From assembly GCF_001591005.1 (NCBI RefSeq), contig NZ_BCTY01000024.1, forward strand, positions 1 to 54,588: DNA of 54,588 bases. The letters are read 5' to 3'. Position 1 is the first letter of the stretch. Each line of letters opens with the position of its first letter. The notes under the pieces are model-generated. The model searched no databases, was not told where the DNA came from, and saw only the letters and a list, made by a program, of their open reading frames with translations. Of this stretch, positions 40,392 to 50,097 are shown piece after piece. The DNA comes from Sphingomonas sanguinis NBRC 13937 (lineage in GTDB: Bacteria > Pseudomonadota > Alphaproteobacteria > Sphingomonadales > Sphingomonadaceae). Both the position numbers and the translations under genes were made by a program.

Positions 40392-41730
40392 TCCGCGCGC
40401 GCGGGCGACGTGGCGCTGGGGCGGTGCGCTGGCGGCGATGCTGGTGCTTCAGTCGCTGGCGCTGGCGGCGGTCTTCTGGGTGCTGGCGGGCGACAATCAC
40501 CGGCGCGAGATCGAGCATCGGCTGAGCGATGACTGCACCTTCTTCCGCCTGACCCCCGCCGCCGAGCGGTCCGAGGAGTTGCGTGAGAAGCTGGACCGCG
40601 ATCTCCACCGCGACCTGTTCCTGGCGCTGTTCGATCCGAACGGGCGGCGGATCGCGGGCAATGTCGCGCGGATACCGCCGGGCGCGCCGGCGGGCGGCTC
40701 GTTCGTCGCCACCGTCGCACCCACGGAATTGCCAGGCAAGCGCAGCGACGAGGCGCGGGTGCAGCTGTGCCCGATGCCGGACGGCACCCGCCTGCTCGTC
40801 GGCGTCGATCTGGACGATACGGTGGAATCGATGCGGCTGGTCGGCCAGTCGCTGTTCGTCGGGCTGGTGCCGGGCATTCTGCTGGCGCTGGCCTTCGGGC
40901 TGATTGCCGGGCGGCGCGCGGCGCGGCAGGTCGATGCCGTCCGCCGCCTGACCGAGCGGATCATGGCCGGCGACTTGTCCGAACGGCTGCCCGTTGCGCG
41001 CGATCCCGACAGTTTCGGGCTGCTGTGCGCCGACATCAACCAGATGCTCGACCGGCTCCAGCTGTTGGTCGGCGACATGCGCGGCATCGGCGACGACATC
41101 GCGCACCAACTGCGAACGCCGCTGACTCGATTGCGTGCGCGGGTCGAGCGCGGGATGCGCGACGATGCCGATCGCGATGCGTTCGCCGCGACGGCCGAGG
41201 CGACGCTGGCGGATGTCGACACGCTGCTGGGTATCGTCGCCGCGCTGCTGCGCATCCGCGAGCTGGAGGATCACGCCCGCCGCAGCCGCTTCGCACCCGT
41301 CGACCTGGCGCAGCTGGTCGAGGATGCGTGTGATCTCTACCGCCCGACCGCCGAGGATCGCGGCATCGCCTTGTCCTATGCGGTCGCTGCCGTTCCTCCG
41401 GTCGAGGGCGATGCCAGCCTACTGATCGAGGCGGTATCCAACCTGATCGACAATGCGATGAAATTCGGCCCCGTCGGCGGCACGGTGCGCGTCACGCTGT
41501 CCGTGGATGGTCGCGACATGGTGCTGAGCGTCGCTGACGACGGCATCGGCGTGCCTGCGGCGGAGCGGGCGCTGGTGCTACAACGCTTCTATCGCGGGCG
41601 TGTCGACCAGCCGGGGGTCGGGCTGGGCCTGCCGCTGGTCAAGGCGATTGCTGATCTGCACGGCTTCACGCTGGCATTTGCTGCGCAGGGCAGTGTGGTA
41701 TCGATCCTCTGCCCCAGTGCGGCACAGTAA
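40372..41730 (+). CDS. Sensor histidine kinase partnering the metal response regulator
   Basis: A 452-residue membrane kinase. TM1 is at about residues 17-38, a periplasmic sensor lies at 39-155, TM2 is at about 160-180, and HAMP follows to about 232. The phosphoacceptor H245 is in DDIAHQLRTPLTRLRARV. ATP-binding boxes are NLIDNAMKFG, VADDGIGVPAAE and GVGLGLPLVKAI. The periplasmic part contains two cysteines (DDCTFF, QLCPMPDG) that could bind metal or form a disulfide. Its start lies inside the regulator gene, so the two are coupled. Confidence 0.92.
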   Translation: MSLIFTDPRARATWRWGGALAAMLVLQSLALAAVFWVLAGDNHRREIEHRLSDDCTFFRLTPAAERSEELREKLDRDLHRDLFLALFDPNGRRIAGNVARIPPGAPAGGSFVATVAPTELPGKRSDEARVQLCPMPDGTRLLVGVDLDDTVESMRLVGQSLFVGLVPGILLALAFGLIAGRRAARQVDAVRRLTERIMAGDLSERLPVARDPDSFGLLCADINQMLDRLQLLVGDMRGIGDDIAHQLRTPLTRLRARVERGMRDDADRDAFAATAEATLADVDTLLGIVAALLRIRELEDHARRSRFAPVDLAQLVEDACDLYRPTAEDRGIALSYAVAAVPPVEGDASLLIEAVSNLIDNAMKFGPVGGTVRVTLSVDGRDMVLSVADDGIGVPAAERALVLQRFYRGRVDQPGVGLGLPLVKAIADLHGFTLAFAAQGSVVSILCPSAAQ

Positions 41731-41793
41731 AGAGGAATTCCGACAGGTCGCGTTCGACGCCGGAGCCTCTACAACCGGATCAAGAGCGATGCG

Positions 41794-42903
41794 TTATGCT
41801 TCTGCCCTGTCCGTCGACAACAGTCTCAGCGCCACCGCGCCATAGAGACACGCCAAGACGGCCATGACCGATAACGGGCCGATCGCTTCGGCTGTACTGG
41901 CACCCATCTGGTTGAAGCGGACGAACAGGTGCATGGCGGGCGTCGCCGGCGACGCCCAGGCCAGCGTCGCGAGCCAACCGGGCATCTGGTCGAGTGGCCA
42001 GGCGAAGCCCGCCAGGAAGACGAGCGGCACGGATGTCGGGATCAACAGCTTCAACGCGGCATCACCGTCGCGCACCGCATGTCCGATGGCCAGCCCCAGG
42101 GCGGACACGGCGGCTGCAAACAGCGGCATCGCCAGCGCCAATCCGGCCATGTTGCCGCCGCGCGGTATATCCTGCACCCAATAGGCGAAGCCGAAAAAGA
42201 AGGCCTGTGCCAGCAAACCGATGAGGATCATCGCTGCCCAGGTCCCGAGCGCGGCGGACAGGCCGGTGAAGGGCGCATTGCGCCGCCGCCGCTCGGCCGC
42301 CAGTCGCGCCGCGGCAAACAGCAGCGTCTGTTGCAGGATGATATTGGCGACGGCCGGGAAGATATAGTCGCGATACCCGGCGGTGGTGTTGAACAGCGGC
42401 TGCACGCGCACCAGTCGGCCGGGATCGGGCAACCGGCGATCGATCGTCCGCGCGCGCTCGGCCACCCGGGTGAGCAGTGTGTCGACCAGCGTCTGGGCGA
42501 TCGCCTCGGCCCGGGTGAAATAGGCGGCGTTGACGACCAAGGCGATGCCCGTACCGGGCCGGGCGGCGGCGGGATTGGTGACGATGCGGTCCAGGTCGCG
42601 CGACAGCAGCAATATGCCGTCGGCGCTACGATCGAGCAGCCGGTCCTCGCCCGTCGCCATGTCGGGGGCCATGCCGACGATGCGCACCGATCGACTGGCC
42701 GACAGCGCCCGGACGATCGAGCGGCCTAGCGGCGAATGGCCCTGATCGACCACGACCAGTCGCATCCCGACCGATTCCTGCTGCGAATAGGGCGCGGGAT
42801 AATAGAAGGCGTAGAGCAGGACCGAGAGCATCGCCAGCGACAGCAGCGCGCGGGTCGTCGCGACCTCGATCAGCGTTCGCTCAAAGGCATCGCGCAGCGT
42901 CAT
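41794..42903 (-). CDS. ABC-2 type transporter permease (second of two)
   Basis: A 369-residue permease of the ABC-2 membrane family (YhhJ/YbhR type). A first transmembrane helix (ALLSLAMLSVLLYAFYYP) is followed by a long periplasmic domain. Five or six helices follow from about residue 180 (VANIILQQTLLFAAARLAAERR, WAAMILIGLLAQAFFFGFAYW) and the conserved late segment PLVFLAGFAWPLDQMP. ATG 42903 overlaps the stop of the first permease by 4 bases. It is the last gene of a four-gene efflux operon. No ATP-binding subunit is encoded next to it. Confidence 0.87.
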   Translation of the reverse strand: MTLRDAFERTLIEVATTRALLSLAMLSVLLYAFYYPAPYSQQESVGMRLVVVDQGHSPLGRSIVRALSASRSVRIVGMAPDMATGEDRLLDRSADGILLLSRDLDRIVTNPAAARPGTGIALVVNAAYFTRAEAIAQTLVDTLLTRVAERARTIDRRLPDPGRLVRVQPLFNTTAGYRDYIFPAVANIILQQTLLFAAARLAAERRRRNAPFTGLSAALGTWAAMILIGLLAQAFFFGFAYWVQDIPRGGNMAGLALAMPLFAAAVSALGLAIGHAVRDGDAALKLLIPTSVPLVFLAGFAWPLDQMPGWLATLAWASPATPAMHLFVRFNQMGASTAEAIGPLSVMAVLACLYGAVALRLLSTDRAEA

Positions 42904-44030
42904 CGGGCGTTCGCGCTCCGTCCGAACAGCCAAAGCCCGGCTCCCCCGGCCAACGCGGGATAGAGGAGCATCGCCCCCGCCTCGACCAGCAGCGGCCGGG
43001 TATGCGCGCCGATCATCACGTCCATCTCGAACCGGACATAATGGGTGAGCGGCAGCACCGCGCTCCAGACGCGCGCGAACCACGGCGCCCCGTCGATCGG
43101 CAGCGATGCCCCCGAATAGGCAAGCGCCGAGCCCGCGACGATGACGGCGGCGGACAGCGCGGTCGCGACCTCGCGCGTGACGACGATCAGGAACAGCGCG
43201 ACGCCGACGGTCGCCAGCGACAACAGCCCCAGTCCGGCGGCCACCGCCCAGATGCTGCCCAGGAAGCGATAGTCGCCGAGGAGCGTCAGGGCGATGATCC
43301 AGACGATGCCCCACAGCCAGCATGCCAGACCATGGGGGGCCAGCCGTCCGACCAGATTCCACCGCGCGCGCGGCGTGGCGCGGGCATGGCTGGCGAAGGC
43401 GCGATCAACCATCAGCGGCGCGACCGCGCCGATGGCCGACACCGCGAACAGCAGGTGAATGACCGCCGGGCCCAGCAGCAGCCCCAGATACCATCCCAGG
43501 CTGACGGTCTGGTTGCCGAGCAGCGTTATGCGCACGCCGGGAAGCGGGTTGGGCAGCGACACTATGCCGTTCGACCCGACCAAGCGTGGCGTCGCCTGTG
43601 CGATGGCCTGCGTCGCAGCGGCGCGCATCGTCGCTTGCGCGATCGATCCCGACGCCAGGAACTGGGCCTGGTACAGGATCTCGACCGGCGGCGCGTCGGC
43701 CCTACCGACGCCGCGCGGGATGACCAGCACCGCCAGCGCCCGCTCGGACCGGATCATGCTCAGGGCAGGAGCGATATCGGGAAGGACCGCGACGACCCTC
43801 AGCATCGGCGATCCGTCGATCGTCCGCCGGATCGCGCGGGCGATCGCGCCGCCATCGCGGTCGACGATCACCACAGGCTCGTCGCGCAACGACCCGCCCG
43901 AGATCATCGCTCCCATCAGCGCGAGCAGAAGGGCGGGCATCAGCGTCAACAGGATCAGGTCGACCCGCGACCGCCCAAGCCGCGCGATCTCCGCCCACCA
44001 GCCGCGCGCCATGGCGGAGCCCGGCGTCAT
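42900..44030 (-). CDS. ABC-2 type transporter permease (first of two)
   Basis: A 376-residue permease similar in layout to the next gene. TM1 is at about residues 24-45 (LILLTLMPALLLALMGAMI), then a periplasmic domain with the ISGGSLRDEPVVIVDRDGG opening typical of ABC-2 efflux permeases, then helices from about residue 175. The pair probably forms a heterodimer. Start and stop both overlap neighbours by 4 bases (ATGA), so order and starts are well fixed. Substrate unknown; drugs or lipids are usual for the family. Confidence 0.87.
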   Translation of the reverse strand: MTPGSAMARGWWAEIARLGRSRVDLILLTLMPALLLALMGAMISGGSLRDEPVVIVDRDGGAIARAIRRTIDGSPMLRVVAVLPDIAPALSMIRSERALAVLVIPRGVGRADAPPVEILYQAQFLASGSIAQATMRAAATQAIAQATPRLVGSNGIVSLPNPLPGVRITLLGNQTVSLGWYLGLLLGPAVIHLLFAVSAIGAVAPLMVDRAFASHARATPRARWNLVGRLAPHGLACWLWGIVWIIALTLLGDYRFLGSIWAVAAGLGLLSLATVGVALFLIVVTREVATALSAAVIVAGSALAYSGASLPIDGAPWFARVWSAVLPLTHYVRFEMDVMIGAHTRPLLVEAGAMLLYPALAGGAGLWLFGRSANAR

Positions 44031-45028
44031 CGGTCGAACAGCACGCTCATGCCCGGCCGCAGCCCTTCGACCCGACCCACCGGGACCAGACGGACCTCGA
44101 ACCCCCGCACGTCATAGCCGCGCGACTGGCGATCGGCGCGGAAGGTCGCGAACTCGCCCTGCACCGCCAGATGGCGGACACGGAAGGCCACCGTCCGGTC
44201 AAGCGCGGGGACCCGGCCCTGGAGCACCTGTCCCTCGGCCAGCCCGTGCAGCGCGTCCTCGCGCACGGTCAACAGCACATAGGGATGGTCGATATCGACG
44301 ATCTGGAGCGCGGGCAGCACCGGACTGACGATCTCGCCGGGCTGGAGCAGGCGGCGGGATACCTGGCCCGCGATCGGAGACACCAGCCGCGTTTCGCCCA
44401 GCAGGGCGCGGGCTGTGGCGTCGGCGGCTTCCGCCACGCGCACCTGCGCCTCGGCAATGCGGCGGGTCTGCGGCCGGGCACCGGCCAGCGCCTTGCGATA
44501 CTGGGCCCTGGCCGCCTCCGCCGCGCGGGCGCTGCTATCGCGTGCGGCGCGCGCCTCGTCACGACGCTGCGCGGCGATCACGCCTTGGGCATAGAGCGTG
44601 TCGGCACGACGCGCACTGACCGCGCCGAGATCCGCAGTGGCCTGCGCCGCCAACCACGTCGATTTCAGCGTGGCGACGTCTTCCTGCCGCGCGCCTTCGT
44701 CGGTCAGCGACCGGGTGGCGCGTGCGCCGTCCAGCGTGGCGGAGGTCTGCGCTGCGGCATTGCCCAGCTCCGGGCTCGACAGGGTGGCGACGACCTGGCC
44801 CGCGCGAACCCGGTCGCCCTCCTCGACGAGCAGCCGGTCGACGCGGGCCAGCGCCTTGGTCGCGACATTCACGCTGTCCGCGTCCACCTCGCCCTGCAGC
44901 GGCGGCATCGCCGGACGGCTGGCGAGCCACAGGCCGATGGCGAGCAGCACGACGATCACCGCCAATGCGGCGTAAAGAATCAAACGGTTTCGCCGCGTGG
45001 GCGGCGCTTCCTGCATGTCTTCGGTCAT
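44027..45028 (-). CDS. Periplasmic adaptor (HlyD/membrane-fusion family)
   Basis: A 333-residue membrane-fusion protein with an N-terminal anchor (LILYAALAVIVVLLAIGLWL). A lipoyl-like segment (VNVATKALARVDRLLVEEGD, VVATLSSPELG), an alpha-hairpin rich in alanine and arginine, and a returning barrel part (LVSPIAGQVSRRLLQPGEIV) follow. It links the permeases to the TolC-like duct. Both ends overlap neighbours by 4 bases. It belongs with the ABC-2 operon and is not the adaptor missing from the metal pump: it lies in a separate transcript, and its YbhG-like form differs from CzcB. Confidence 0.9.
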   Translation of the reverse strand: MTEDMQEAPPTRRNRLILYAALAVIVVLLAIGLWLASRPAMPPLQGEVDADSVNVATKALARVDRLLVEEGDRVRAGQVVATLSSPELGNAAAQTSATLDGARATRSLTDEGARQEDVATLKSTWLAAQATADLGAVSARRADTLYAQGVIAAQRRDEARAARDSSARAAEAARAQYRKALAGARPQTRRIAEAQVRVAEAADATARALLGETRLVSPIAGQVSRRLLQPGEIVSPVLPALQIVDIDHPYVLLTVREDALHGLAEGQVLQGRVPALDRTVAFRVRHLAVQGEFATFRADRQSRGYDVRGFEVRLVPVGRVEGLRPGMSVLFDR

Positions 45029-46491
45029 TGCGCCCCTCCCGCCGTGACATGCTGATCGGCGCGGCGAAGGAAGTCCTCGAATTCGTGCATTCGTCCGCTT
45101 GCCGTCAGCAATCCCGCCAGGGCCAGATCATATTCATACGCGGTGGCGACCCGCTGTGCCCGCGCGGCGGCCAGTGCCGCCTCGGCACCGGCGACGCGCG
45201 TCACCGTTCCTTCGCCTTCGCGCAGGGCAACACGTTGCACGCGCAGATTTTCGGTGGCGGCCGCGATCGAGCTGTCGAGCAGCAGGAAGGACCGGCGTGC
45301 GCCTTCCACCAGGTTCCAGGCGCGGCGGATCGCTTCGCTCGCTTCCTTGCGGGCCGCGCGTCCCGCATCGGCGGCGGCCAGTTCCCCCTCGCGCGCGGCG
45401 GCCAGCGTGTGGCCGCGATCCAGGCTCGACAGCAGCGTCAGGCGCGCGCCGACACCGACCACCCAGTCCGGCTCGGTGGGCAGTGCGTCGCGCCTGTTCG
45501 CGTTATACTCGCCGAAGCCGAAGACCTGCGGACGATAGCGCGCCTTGGCCAGATCGACCGCCGCCCCGGCCAGCTCGCGCGACGCATCCGCCTGGCGGGC
45601 GAGTGGCACGTCGCCTTCGCGGCCCAGGAACGTCTCGACCGGCGGCAGGACCTGGCTGGAGACGAACAGGGGCGTGGACGGCGCGACCTCCGGCAGGTCG
45701 AGCGCGTCGCCGAGATCGCGGGCGGCCGCCTCGTCCGCCAGCAGGGCGCGCTGCAGGCCCCGTTCGGCCGTGTCGCGGGCGACGGCCGCCTCCAGCGTGG
45801 TGGCGTGGGGCGTCACTCCGGCGGCTTCCGACTTGCGGACATCCTCGTACACGGCACCCAGGGCCTCCCGGCTTTGCTGCGCCGAATCGCGTAGCGCCTG
45901 CGCCGCCAGCCGTCCGAAATAGACCCGGACCAGGTTCAACTGCGCCAGATCGCGGGCCTGCCCGGCGCGCGCCTCCGCCATGGTCGTGCCCGCGCGTGCA
46001 CCGCGCTGGATGGCCGGGATCGCGCCGCCGGTATAGATGGGCAAGGCGGCCTGCACGGTCGGGCGGAATACCGTGTCGCGATACCGATAGGACAGGCTGT
46101 CCGGGATCAGGGCGAAAAGGCCGGGCAGGGCCCGGTCGATGCGGCCCACCACCTCGCCCGCAATCTGCTGAAAGGCGGGTGGGAGCGATCCTGGGACGGT
46201 GGACAGGAAATCCTGCGTCGCACCCAGCGCACCGGCCCGCGCGTCCGACAGATCAACGGCCAGCGTTTTCTGATATTCCAGCAGCTGGGCGGCAGCGGTG
46301 ACGGTCGGGCGATGGAGGGTGCGGGTGGCGGCCGCCGCCTCCCGCGCCGCCGCGATCGCATGGTCCGCGCTGGCAAGCGCCGGGGATGACGCATCCAGGC
46401 GCGCCCGCGCCGCCGCGAAGGTCAGCGACGGCGCCTGGGCCTGCGCGGATGCCCCCATGGTCGCGGCGATCAGGACGAGGGTGATACGCAT
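45025..46491 (-). CDS. TolC-family outer-membrane efflux protein
   Basis: A 488-residue OEP protein with a signal peptide (ITLVLIAATMGASAQA) and long alanine-rich coiled coils in two repeats, for example AAALPIYTGGAIPAIQRGAR-like and VVGVGARLTLLSSLDRGHT. It is the first gene of the operon TolC-HlyD-permease-permease. It is longer than the CzcC-like protein at 38274 and only distantly similar, so the two serve separate systems. Confidence 0.89.
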   Translation of the reverse strand: MRITLVLIAATMGASAQAQAPSLTFAAARARLDASSPALASADHAIAAAREAAAATRTLHRPTVTAAAQLLEYQKTLAVDLSDARAGALGATQDFLSTVPGSLPPAFQQIAGEVVGRIDRALPGLFALIPDSLSYRYRDTVFRPTVQAALPIYTGGAIPAIQRGARAGTTMAEARAGQARDLAQLNLVRVYFGRLAAQALRDSAQQSREALGAVYEDVRKSEAAGVTPHATTLEAAVARDTAERGLQRALLADEAAARDLGDALDLPEVAPSTPLFVSSQVLPPVETFLGREGDVPLARQADASRELAGAAVDLAKARYRPQVFGFGEYNANRRDALPTEPDWVVGVGARLTLLSSLDRGHTLAAAREGELAAADAGRAARKEASEAIRRAWNLVEGARRSFLLLDSSIAAATENLRVQRVALREGEGTVTRVAGAEAALAAARAQRVATAYEYDLALAGLLTASGRMHEFEDFLRRADQHVTAGGAQ

Positions 46492-46916
46492 GGGGGCAGC
46501 ATAGCGAGCGCGACGAAACCTGTCTCGCGCCGTTCTGCTCCAACTCCTATGGGATCAGCCGATCGGCCCGCAGCCGCTCGAACAGCGCGAAGAAGGCGTC
46601 GTCGGTCGGCTGGTAGCCCGCGAAGCCGAGGCGTCGGTCACCACCTCGAACGGGCGGCCGAGGTCGGCGGCTTGGACGTGTCGGACGCAAAGAACCTGCG
46701 GTCACGGCTTTGCGAATGGGCGCAGCAGTACCGACAGTGCGGCTCTTAGCGGCCGCATATTCTGCCGCGCCGTGAGCCATCGCTGCGGGGATCGAACAGC
46801 AGCGGGCGGGGCTCATCCCGCCAGTCGCGTCAACGGCGCACCTGTACAACTACCCCGGCGGGTTTCTGGCCACCTATGGAGGAAAGGGGGCACTCAAGAG
46901 GATCGCTGGAGGTCGA
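46492..46916. other. No intact gene; probable decayed fragments
   Basis: Both strands hold short protein-like pieces without starts or full domains. The reverse strand ending at 46547 reads LGFAGYQPTDDAFFALFERL, which looks like a real C-terminus that I cannot assign. The plus strand reads AEVGGLDVSDAKNLRSRLCE, which resembles the GGxxVxxAKxL turn of IS3 OrfA proteins. The mixture suggests an old insertion or deletion scar. Confidence 0.35.
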
Positions 46917-48689
46917 TCAGGCTGCCCGGCTCGTCGGTGGGTGGCGGAAATTGGCTGTGCGGTGGTGGGCCTGGGATCGTGATGGGGATGCCGCATCGAC
47001 GTTGAACCGCATCACTGACGCCATCAGCGTTTCGCATTCCTGCGCCAGCACGCTGGCCGCTGCGGTCGACTCCTCGACCATCGCGGCGTTCTGCTGGGTT
47101 ACGGAGTCGATCTCGCCGATCGCGATATTGACCTGGCCCAGGCTGTGCGCCTGCTGTTCCGAGAAGCGGGCTATGACGTCGACGACGGTGCTGACGTCCG
47201 AAACCTTGCCCATGATCCGTTGCAGCGCATTGCCGGTTTCGTCGACCAGCACCACGCCCGACCGAACATGCTCGATGGCGGAAAGGATGCGCGCCTTGAC
47301 GTCCGAGGCCGCATCGGCCGAGCGTTGCGCCAGCGCGCGGACTTCGGATGCGACGACGGCAAAGCCCTTGCCCGCATCACCCGCTCGCGCCGCTTCGACG
47401 CCCGCATTCAGCGCAAGGAGATTGGTCTGGAAGGCGATGCCGTCGATGACGGTGATGATGTCCACGATCTCGCGGCTGGCCTGGTCGATGCCGTTCATGG
47501 CGGTGATCGACTTGGCGACGATCTCGCCGCCCTTTTCGGCCTCGTCGCGCGCCTCCGTCACGGCGCGATTGGCCTCGCCCGCGCTGACGGCCCCTTCGCG
47601 AACACCTTGGGTGATTTCGCCGACCGCGGCCGCCGTTTCGCGCAGGCTGGCGGCCTGCTGCTCGCTACGCGCCGACAGATGGTCGGTGGCCTGACGGATT
47701 TCCTCGATGTTCGAGCGGATGGTGCCCGCGCTGCCGCGCACATCGCTGGTCAGGCCGGAGAGGTTCTGGACGGCGCGATTGAAGTCGGTGGCCAACTGGT
47801 GGAAGGAGGGCGGCAGGTCGGTCAGGCGAACGGTAAGGTCCGCCTCGGACAAGCTGTGCAGACCGGAGCCGATGGCCTGCAAGGCCAGTTCGCGCTCGCG
47901 ATCGTCGCTGACCTTGGCCTTGGCGGCATCGCGGAAGACGACGACAGCGCGGGCCATGTCGCCCAGCTCATCACCCCGCTCGCTGCCCGGTACTTCGATA
48001 TCGTTGCGACCGCGGGCCAGCTCGGCCATCAGGCGGGTGAGTGTCGTGATCGGCCGTGCGATGCTGCGGCTGAGTACGATCAGAAGGGTGATGACGACGC
48101 CGATCATCATCACCCCGCCCAGGAGCAGGGCCACGATGGCGGTACCGATCGCAGTATTCTGCGAGGCGGCATTGCGGGCGATCGCCGCCGTTTCCTGGTC
48201 GCGAATGGCGCGGAGGGGAAGCACGATGTCGCTGGTCAATACGGCTTTGCCGGCGTCGCGGACCGCCTGCTGCGCTTCGTCGCGCCGCCCCGCCTTGACC
48301 CAATCGGTCAACCGGTCACTCCATGTTCGCCGCCACTTGGTCTTCTCGGCATTGGACTTGCTCAGCAGCGCCAGTTCATTCGGGTCGCTCAGCATCGCGG
48401 CCAGCTCGCGGCTGGTCGTGTCATACTCCTTGCGCGCTTCCTCGTAGGACTTGAGATAGCTCTTGTCCGCCGTCACCAGGAAACCCCGCAACTGGCTGTT
48501 CTCACGCAGGATCGACGTCTCCAGGGTCAGTGCCTTGGCATAGACTTCTTGGGCATGATTGTTGCGCTTGGTGGCGTCGCGAATTTCCCAGATGTTGGCG
48601 AAGAACACGATCGTCATGATCGCGGCCGACAGACTGACGATCAGGAACGATACCCCCAGCTTCTTGGGAATGTTCATGTTCGTGAGCAT
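46917..48689 (-). CDS. Methyl-accepting chemotaxis protein with a CHASE3-like sensor
   Basis: A 590-residue chemoreceptor. TM1 is at about residues 11-31 (GVSFLIVSLSAAIMTIVFFA). The periplasmic domain contains RGFLVTADKSYLKSYEEARK, a CHASE3-like pattern, and ends near 185. TM2 is at about 180-207 (VALLLGGVMMIGVVITLLIVL), then HAMP (SRSIARPITTLTRLMAELA). The signalling hairpin has FQTNLLALNAGVEAARAGDA and [20 protein letters not shown]. Glycine replaces the more usual alanine in LNAGVEAARAG, a known variant. Unlike the receptor at 31887 it has the ordinary single HAMP. The start could be the ATG four codons later. Confidence 0.92.
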   Translation of the reverse strand: MLTNMNIPKKLGVSFLIVSLSAAIMTIVFFANIWEIRDATKRNNHAQEVYAKALTLETSILRENSQLRGFLVTADKSYLKSYEEARKEYDTTSRELAAMLSDPNELALLSKSNAEKTKWRRTWSDRLTDWVKAGRRDEAQQAVRDAGKAVLTSDIVLPLRAIRDQETAAIARNAASQNTAIGTAIVALLLGGVMMIGVVITLLIVLSRSIARPITTLTRLMAELARGRNDIEVPGSERGDELGDMARAVVVFRDAAKAKVSDDRERELALQAIGSGLHSLSEADLTVRLTDLPPSFHQLATDFNRAVQNLSGLTSDVRGSAGTIRSNIEEIRQATDHLSARSEQQAASLRETAAAVGEITQGVREGAVSAGEANRAVTEARDEAEKGGEIVAKSITAMNGIDQASREIVDIITVIDGIAFQTNLLALNAGVEAARAGDAGKGFAVVASEVRALAQRSADAASDVKARILSAIEHVRSGVVLVDETGNALQRIMGKVSDVSTVVDVIARFSEQQAHSLGQVNIAIGEIDSVTQQNAAMVEESTAAASVLAQECETLMASVMRFNVDAASPSRSQAHHRTANFRHPPTSRAA

Positions 48690-48985
48690 TATGCGTTTCT
48701 CTCAAAAGGTCGGGCCAGAGACGATGCGCGAGGATCAGTCCGATTGTCGGTGTCGGAACCGTAGGAATGCCGTTGACCATTCCGTCTGTCGGTGGGGAAC
48801 GCGATAGCGAGGCCGGGGACAGGAATGCCCCAAGCCATCACGGATGGCGCTAAACACAGTCGCACTGTCGCCCAATGCTTGGTCGCCATCATGCCATGTT
48901 AACCTTCGATTTCGTCGGACAAGTGCTAAGATCACCCGGTTAATTATGGGTGAATTCGTCGATCGCCATCCGCCCCGATCGGGCA
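48690..48985. other. Intergenic; no gene recognised
   Basis: Roughly 300 bases between the chemoreceptor start and the DUF2332 stop. Short frames on both strands lack start signals or motifs. The part next to 48690 presumably holds the chemoreceptor promoter. Confidence 0.4.
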
Positions 48986-50059
48986 TTACGCGGGTAACCA
49001 TTCGATCCAGGCCCCGTACGGGTGGCAGTGGGCGAGCACGCAGTCGCGGCCGTCCGGCCAAGAGCGTAGTCGCAGTTCGACCCGCTCCCGCGCCTCGTCC
49101 CACTCGAAACCGATACAAGCCAAGGGCTTGGTTTGTGTCGCGGCCGCTCCGGCCTGTCGCAAGCTCGCCTCAATCGACGAACGGCTCTCCGCGCCGAGAT
49201 ATTGCAGGATCATCGAATGCAATAGGACGCGATGCCGACGATCCGTGCCCGGTGTCGCGAGGCGCGCCGCCAGCCAGGTTGCCGCATCGCCGGTGTCGAG
49301 TCGGGGCGGATGCCGACGCGCAATCGCCAGCGCCCGGTCCAGCCGCTCGGCGCGCTCAGGCTGGTCGGCGAAGATGAAAGACGCGAGCCGCTCGCACGCC
49401 GCCGGATCGTTAACGTCGAGCGGGTGGAGATCGACCCCGCGCGCGTCGCTCACCGCCACGACGGTATCGGGCGGCGGTGGACCACGCCATTCGGGAGCGA
49501 TCCGCACCGTCGAGCCCGACTTGCCCGTCCGAACCCCGCCCAGATCATAGGCATAGTGCGCCAGATTGAGGTTCAGCCCCGCGCTGGCGCCGATCTCGAA
49601 CAGGTCGAAATCATGACCATAGTCTTGCGCCAGCACCATCAGGGCGGCGTGAAAGGCTGCCGCTCGACCGATTTCGTTGGTCTGCGGCACGCGCAGCAAC
49701 CAGTCGACCAGAAACTCGTCATGGCTCGCCAGAGCCAGAGCGACCGCCTCGTCGAAGCGATCATGCGTCCCGGCATAAAGAGCCGTGAGTTGCGGCTCGA
49801 CCCTGCGTCGCGCCAAGGCATGGAGAGCGGCATTGATCCGCATCGCGATCGCGGAGGATGCAGCGGTATTGCCCCAGGACCGGATCAGGGCGGCGCTGAG
49901 CGGGGCCTTGTCGAGCTGCCGGTCCACGGCCGCCAGCAGATCGGCCACGAAGGGTGTGCCGATCGCCCGCATGACCAGCGACTGTCGGTACAGTTCGCTC
50001 GGGCGTGCGGTCGGACCATCCGAACCCGGACACATGGTATTGGAATGCTCCGGCTGCAT
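48986..50059 (-). CDS. DUF2332 family protein
   Basis: A protein of about 357 residues that I recognise as DUF2332 (PF10094-type). It has conserved stretches HDRFDEAVALALASHDEFLV, FDLFEIGASAGLNLNLAHY, and the ending CVLAHCHPYGAWIEWLPA. FEIGASAGLNL resembles a methyltransferase-like glycine loop, and enzymes of this fold may bind a nucleotide cofactor, but no function is established to my knowledge. There is no signal peptide. The start is uncertain: ATG 50059 has a weak AGGCG site, ATG 50035 has GGAG 11 bases before it, and the open frame extends to 50113. It lies just past the terminator of the receptor gene. Confidence 0.75.
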   Translation of the reverse strand: MQPEHSNTMCPGSDGPTARPSELYRQSLVMRAIGTPFVADLLAAVDRQLDKAPLSAALIRSWGNTAASSAIAMRINAALHALARRRVEPQLTALYAGTHDRFDEAVALALASHDEFLVDWLLRVPQTNEIGRAAAFHAALMVLAQDYGHDFDLFEIGASAGLNLNLAHYAYDLGGVRTGKSGSTVRIAPEWRGPPPPDTVVAVSDARGVDLHPLDVNDPAACERLASFIFADQPERAERLDRALAIARRHPPRLDTGDAATWLAARLATPGTDRRHRVLLHSMILQYLGAESRSSIEASLRQAGAAATQTKPLACIGFEWDEARERVELRLRSWPDGRDCVLAHCHPYGAWIEWLPA

Positions 50060-50097
50060 CGGTCGCCTATGACGCTGGGAGAGTGGTTGGGAAAATA

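Noticed and set aside
44027..45028. HlyD-type protein as the adaptor missing from the CzcCA pump
   Set aside because: It is embedded by 4-base overlaps in a separate operon with its own outer-membrane factor and ABC-2 permeases, and looks like YbhG rather than CzcB.
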